DNA from: an uncultured Pseudomonadota bacterium
GTDB taxonomy: Bacteria > Pseudomonadota > Gammaproteobacteria > Steroidobacterales > Steroidobacteraceae
DNA: 64,000 nucleotides
Assembly (NCBI GenBank): GCA_903838705.1
Contig: CAILZL010000018.1
Location: 177,537 to 241,536, forward strand
Direction of reading: 5' to 3'
Both the position numbers and the translations under genes were made by a program. This document shows, piece after piece, positions 62,414 through 64,000 of the stretch; the first letter of the stretch is position 1; the number at the start of each line of letters is the position of its first letter. The notes under the pieces are model-generated. The model was not told the DNA's origin and searched no databases. It saw nothing but the letters and a program-made list of their open reading frames with translations.

Positions 62414-63217
62414 TTATGGCTGGATATCTAACGTAATACTGACCGGGCAATGATCGCTGCCCATGACATCTGCATGAATATCGGCTGCTGTCACCTTGCT
62501 GCGCAGCGACTGGGACACCAGCACGTAGTCAATTCTCCAGCCGATGTTCCGTGCCCGTGAGTTGGCGAAGTGACTCCACCATGAATAATGTCCGTTGCCC
62601 TGCTTGAACAGGCGCAGCGTGTCGACGAATCCGGCATCGATGAAATGCTGGAATCCGGCGCGCTCTTCATCAGTAAAGCCCTTCTTGCCCCGGTTGGATT
62701 TCGGGTTGGCCAGATCCAGTTCGGTATGCGCCACATTCAGGTCACCGCAGAAAATAACCGGCTTGTGTTGCTCAAGTTGCCGGCAGTAGGCCAGAAATGC
62801 CGGGTCCCACTTTTCATGGCGCAAGGCCAGCCGGCCCAGATCATCCTTGGCGTTGGGCGTATACACCGTAACCACATAAAACTTCTCGAACTCGGCGGCG
62901 ATAACGCGGCCTTCATCCGTAGGGTCACCGAACGCATCATCGGCAAAGCGATACTGACTGGTGATGTTCTCAGGCAGGCCGTTGATAACCGCCAGTGGCT
63001 TCTGCTTTGAAAAAATAGCAGTGCCTGAATAGCCTTTCTTCACCGCCGAATTCCAGTATTCAAAATAATCAGGCAGATCGACCTCGACCTGACCGCGTTC
63101 CGCCTTGGTTTCCTGCAGACACAGAATGTCGGGCTGATAGGTTTCCAGATAGGGGTAGAAGTTATTTTTCTTGAGCACCGCACGGATGCCGTTGACGTTC
63201 CACGAATGAATGCGCAT
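62414..63217 (-). CDS. xthA: Exodeoxyribonuclease III
   Basis: MRIHSWNVNGIRAVLKKNNFYPYLETYQPDILCLQETKAERGQVEVDLPDYFEYWNSAVKKGYSGTAIFSK...CGDLNVAHTELDLANPKSNRGKKGFTDEER...GSDHCPVSITL. Confidence 0.95.
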   Translation of the reverse strand: MRIHSWNVNGIRAVLKKNNFYPYLETYQPDILCLQETKAERGQVEVDLPDYFEYWNSAVKKGYSGTAIFSKQKPLAVINGLPENITSQYRFADDAFGDPTDEGRVIAAEFEKFYVVTVYTPNAKDDLGRLALRHEKWDPAFLAYCRQLEQHKPVIFCGDLNVAHTELDLANPKSNRGKKGFTDEERAGFQHFIDAGFVDTLRLFKQGNGHYSWWSHFANSRARNIGWRIDYVLVSQSLRSKVTAADIHADVMGSDHCPVSITLDIQP

Positions 63218-63607
63218 AGAGGAAAGAGCCTGATTCAAAAGCGATGGTTTACAAGTTCAGAAGGTTCACCTTAATCTGGCATCTGCACGCAGCAACGCCA
63301 GAACGGACACAGCAGCTGAACTGCGCAAGTGTGCCTTAAATGTGCGCCGAAAGGTCAGGCTTGTGCAGGTGGATATACACAGGGTACACATTAAGCCAGA
63401 GCATACTGCTTTCATAGTGGATGGCAGAGATACGTCGATTCAAGCGAGCATGGCCGTGCAGGCGGATATCGTCACTGATCATCGTCGGTGATCGAGTTCT
63501 TCTTGTCGCCGGTGACGAAGTATCTGGATGAGGGGTTGAAGGTTAGATGAGGCTTGGTATCGGATTACATCGTTTTGGCTGACATCAGGTCAATAGGAGC
63601 AACTGAG

Positions 63608-63868
63608 ATGAGATTATCGAGGTTGCATACGAGGCTGGCGCTAGTGTTGCTGGGCGCAACACTAGTTAGTCAGGCCGCGGAGCCGGTGGTCAAGCAGAAG
63701 CAGGAGGCTAGCAAGACTGCAACCGCTGGTCGCTATCGCTTGGTGAATGGCAAGGGCTATACGGTGTGTGAAGCATTCTTGAAGAACTTGAATGCGTTTC
63801 CTGCCGATGAGCCGCCGATGGTGGTGAGCAGAAAATTCATCCAACGCATCCGGAGTTTACCAAGCTAG
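63608..63868 (+). pseudogene. Short secreted protein gene, apparently frameshifted near its 3' end and abutted by an IS element
   Basis: MRLSRLHTRLALVLLGATLVSQAAEP...GRYRLVNGKGYTVCEAFLKNLNAFPADEPPMV then loss of similarity. The alternative frame from 63826 reads EQKIHPTHPEFTKL across the predicted IS junction. Confidence 0.55.
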
Positions 63869-64000
63869 GGAATCTCTGATTTATTTCCCCGTCATCATAG
63901 AATGTCGCCACTGAACTGATAACAGGTGAAGTGGTGATGAAACCGACGCAGCAGAGTTTGGCCACGGCGGGGTTTGAACGCTACCGCAAGCGCACGCGTC
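63869..64000 (+). mobile_element. Left end of a probable IS5-family insertion sequence (transposase start at 63937, truncated by window edge)
   Basis: MKPTQQSLATAGFERYRKRTR... matches the N-terminus style of IS5-group transposases; preceded by GGAATCTCTGATTTATTTCCCC, with CTAG at 63865-63868 as a plausible target duplication. Confidence 0.7.

Overview
The window looks like a gammaproteobacterial chromosome segment made mostly of conserved housekeeping neighbourhoods. These include a complete trpL-trpEGDCFBA operon, an RND efflux operon next to an ArsR-type repressor, and a phosphorelay/EAL signalling cluster. They also include kdsD-kdsC-lptC-lptA-lptB-rpoN-hpf-rapZ, murA, petABC-sspAB, yraN-lpoA/rsmI-rnpB, aroG, xthA, a tRNA-Gly(CCC), and the left end of a probable IS5-family element at the right edge. 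The most notable items missed by the ORF track are two short leader peptides, each followed by an attenuator-like terminator. One precedes trpE (MKTRTHILPDCRWWWRRS). The other precedes the DAHP synthase gene (MNTAFCFYRYFWFSHRAGGGETSV), with 7 aromatic residues among 9 consecutive positions. Other items worth checking are a perfect palindrome filling the spacer of a strong sigma70-like promoter, a repeated 5'UTR block at fixed distance from three unrelated start codons, a secreted triple-repeat protein with a polyglycine insertion, and a frameshifted gene abutting the IS. All calls come from reading the sequence and recalling protein families. No database search or folding program was run.
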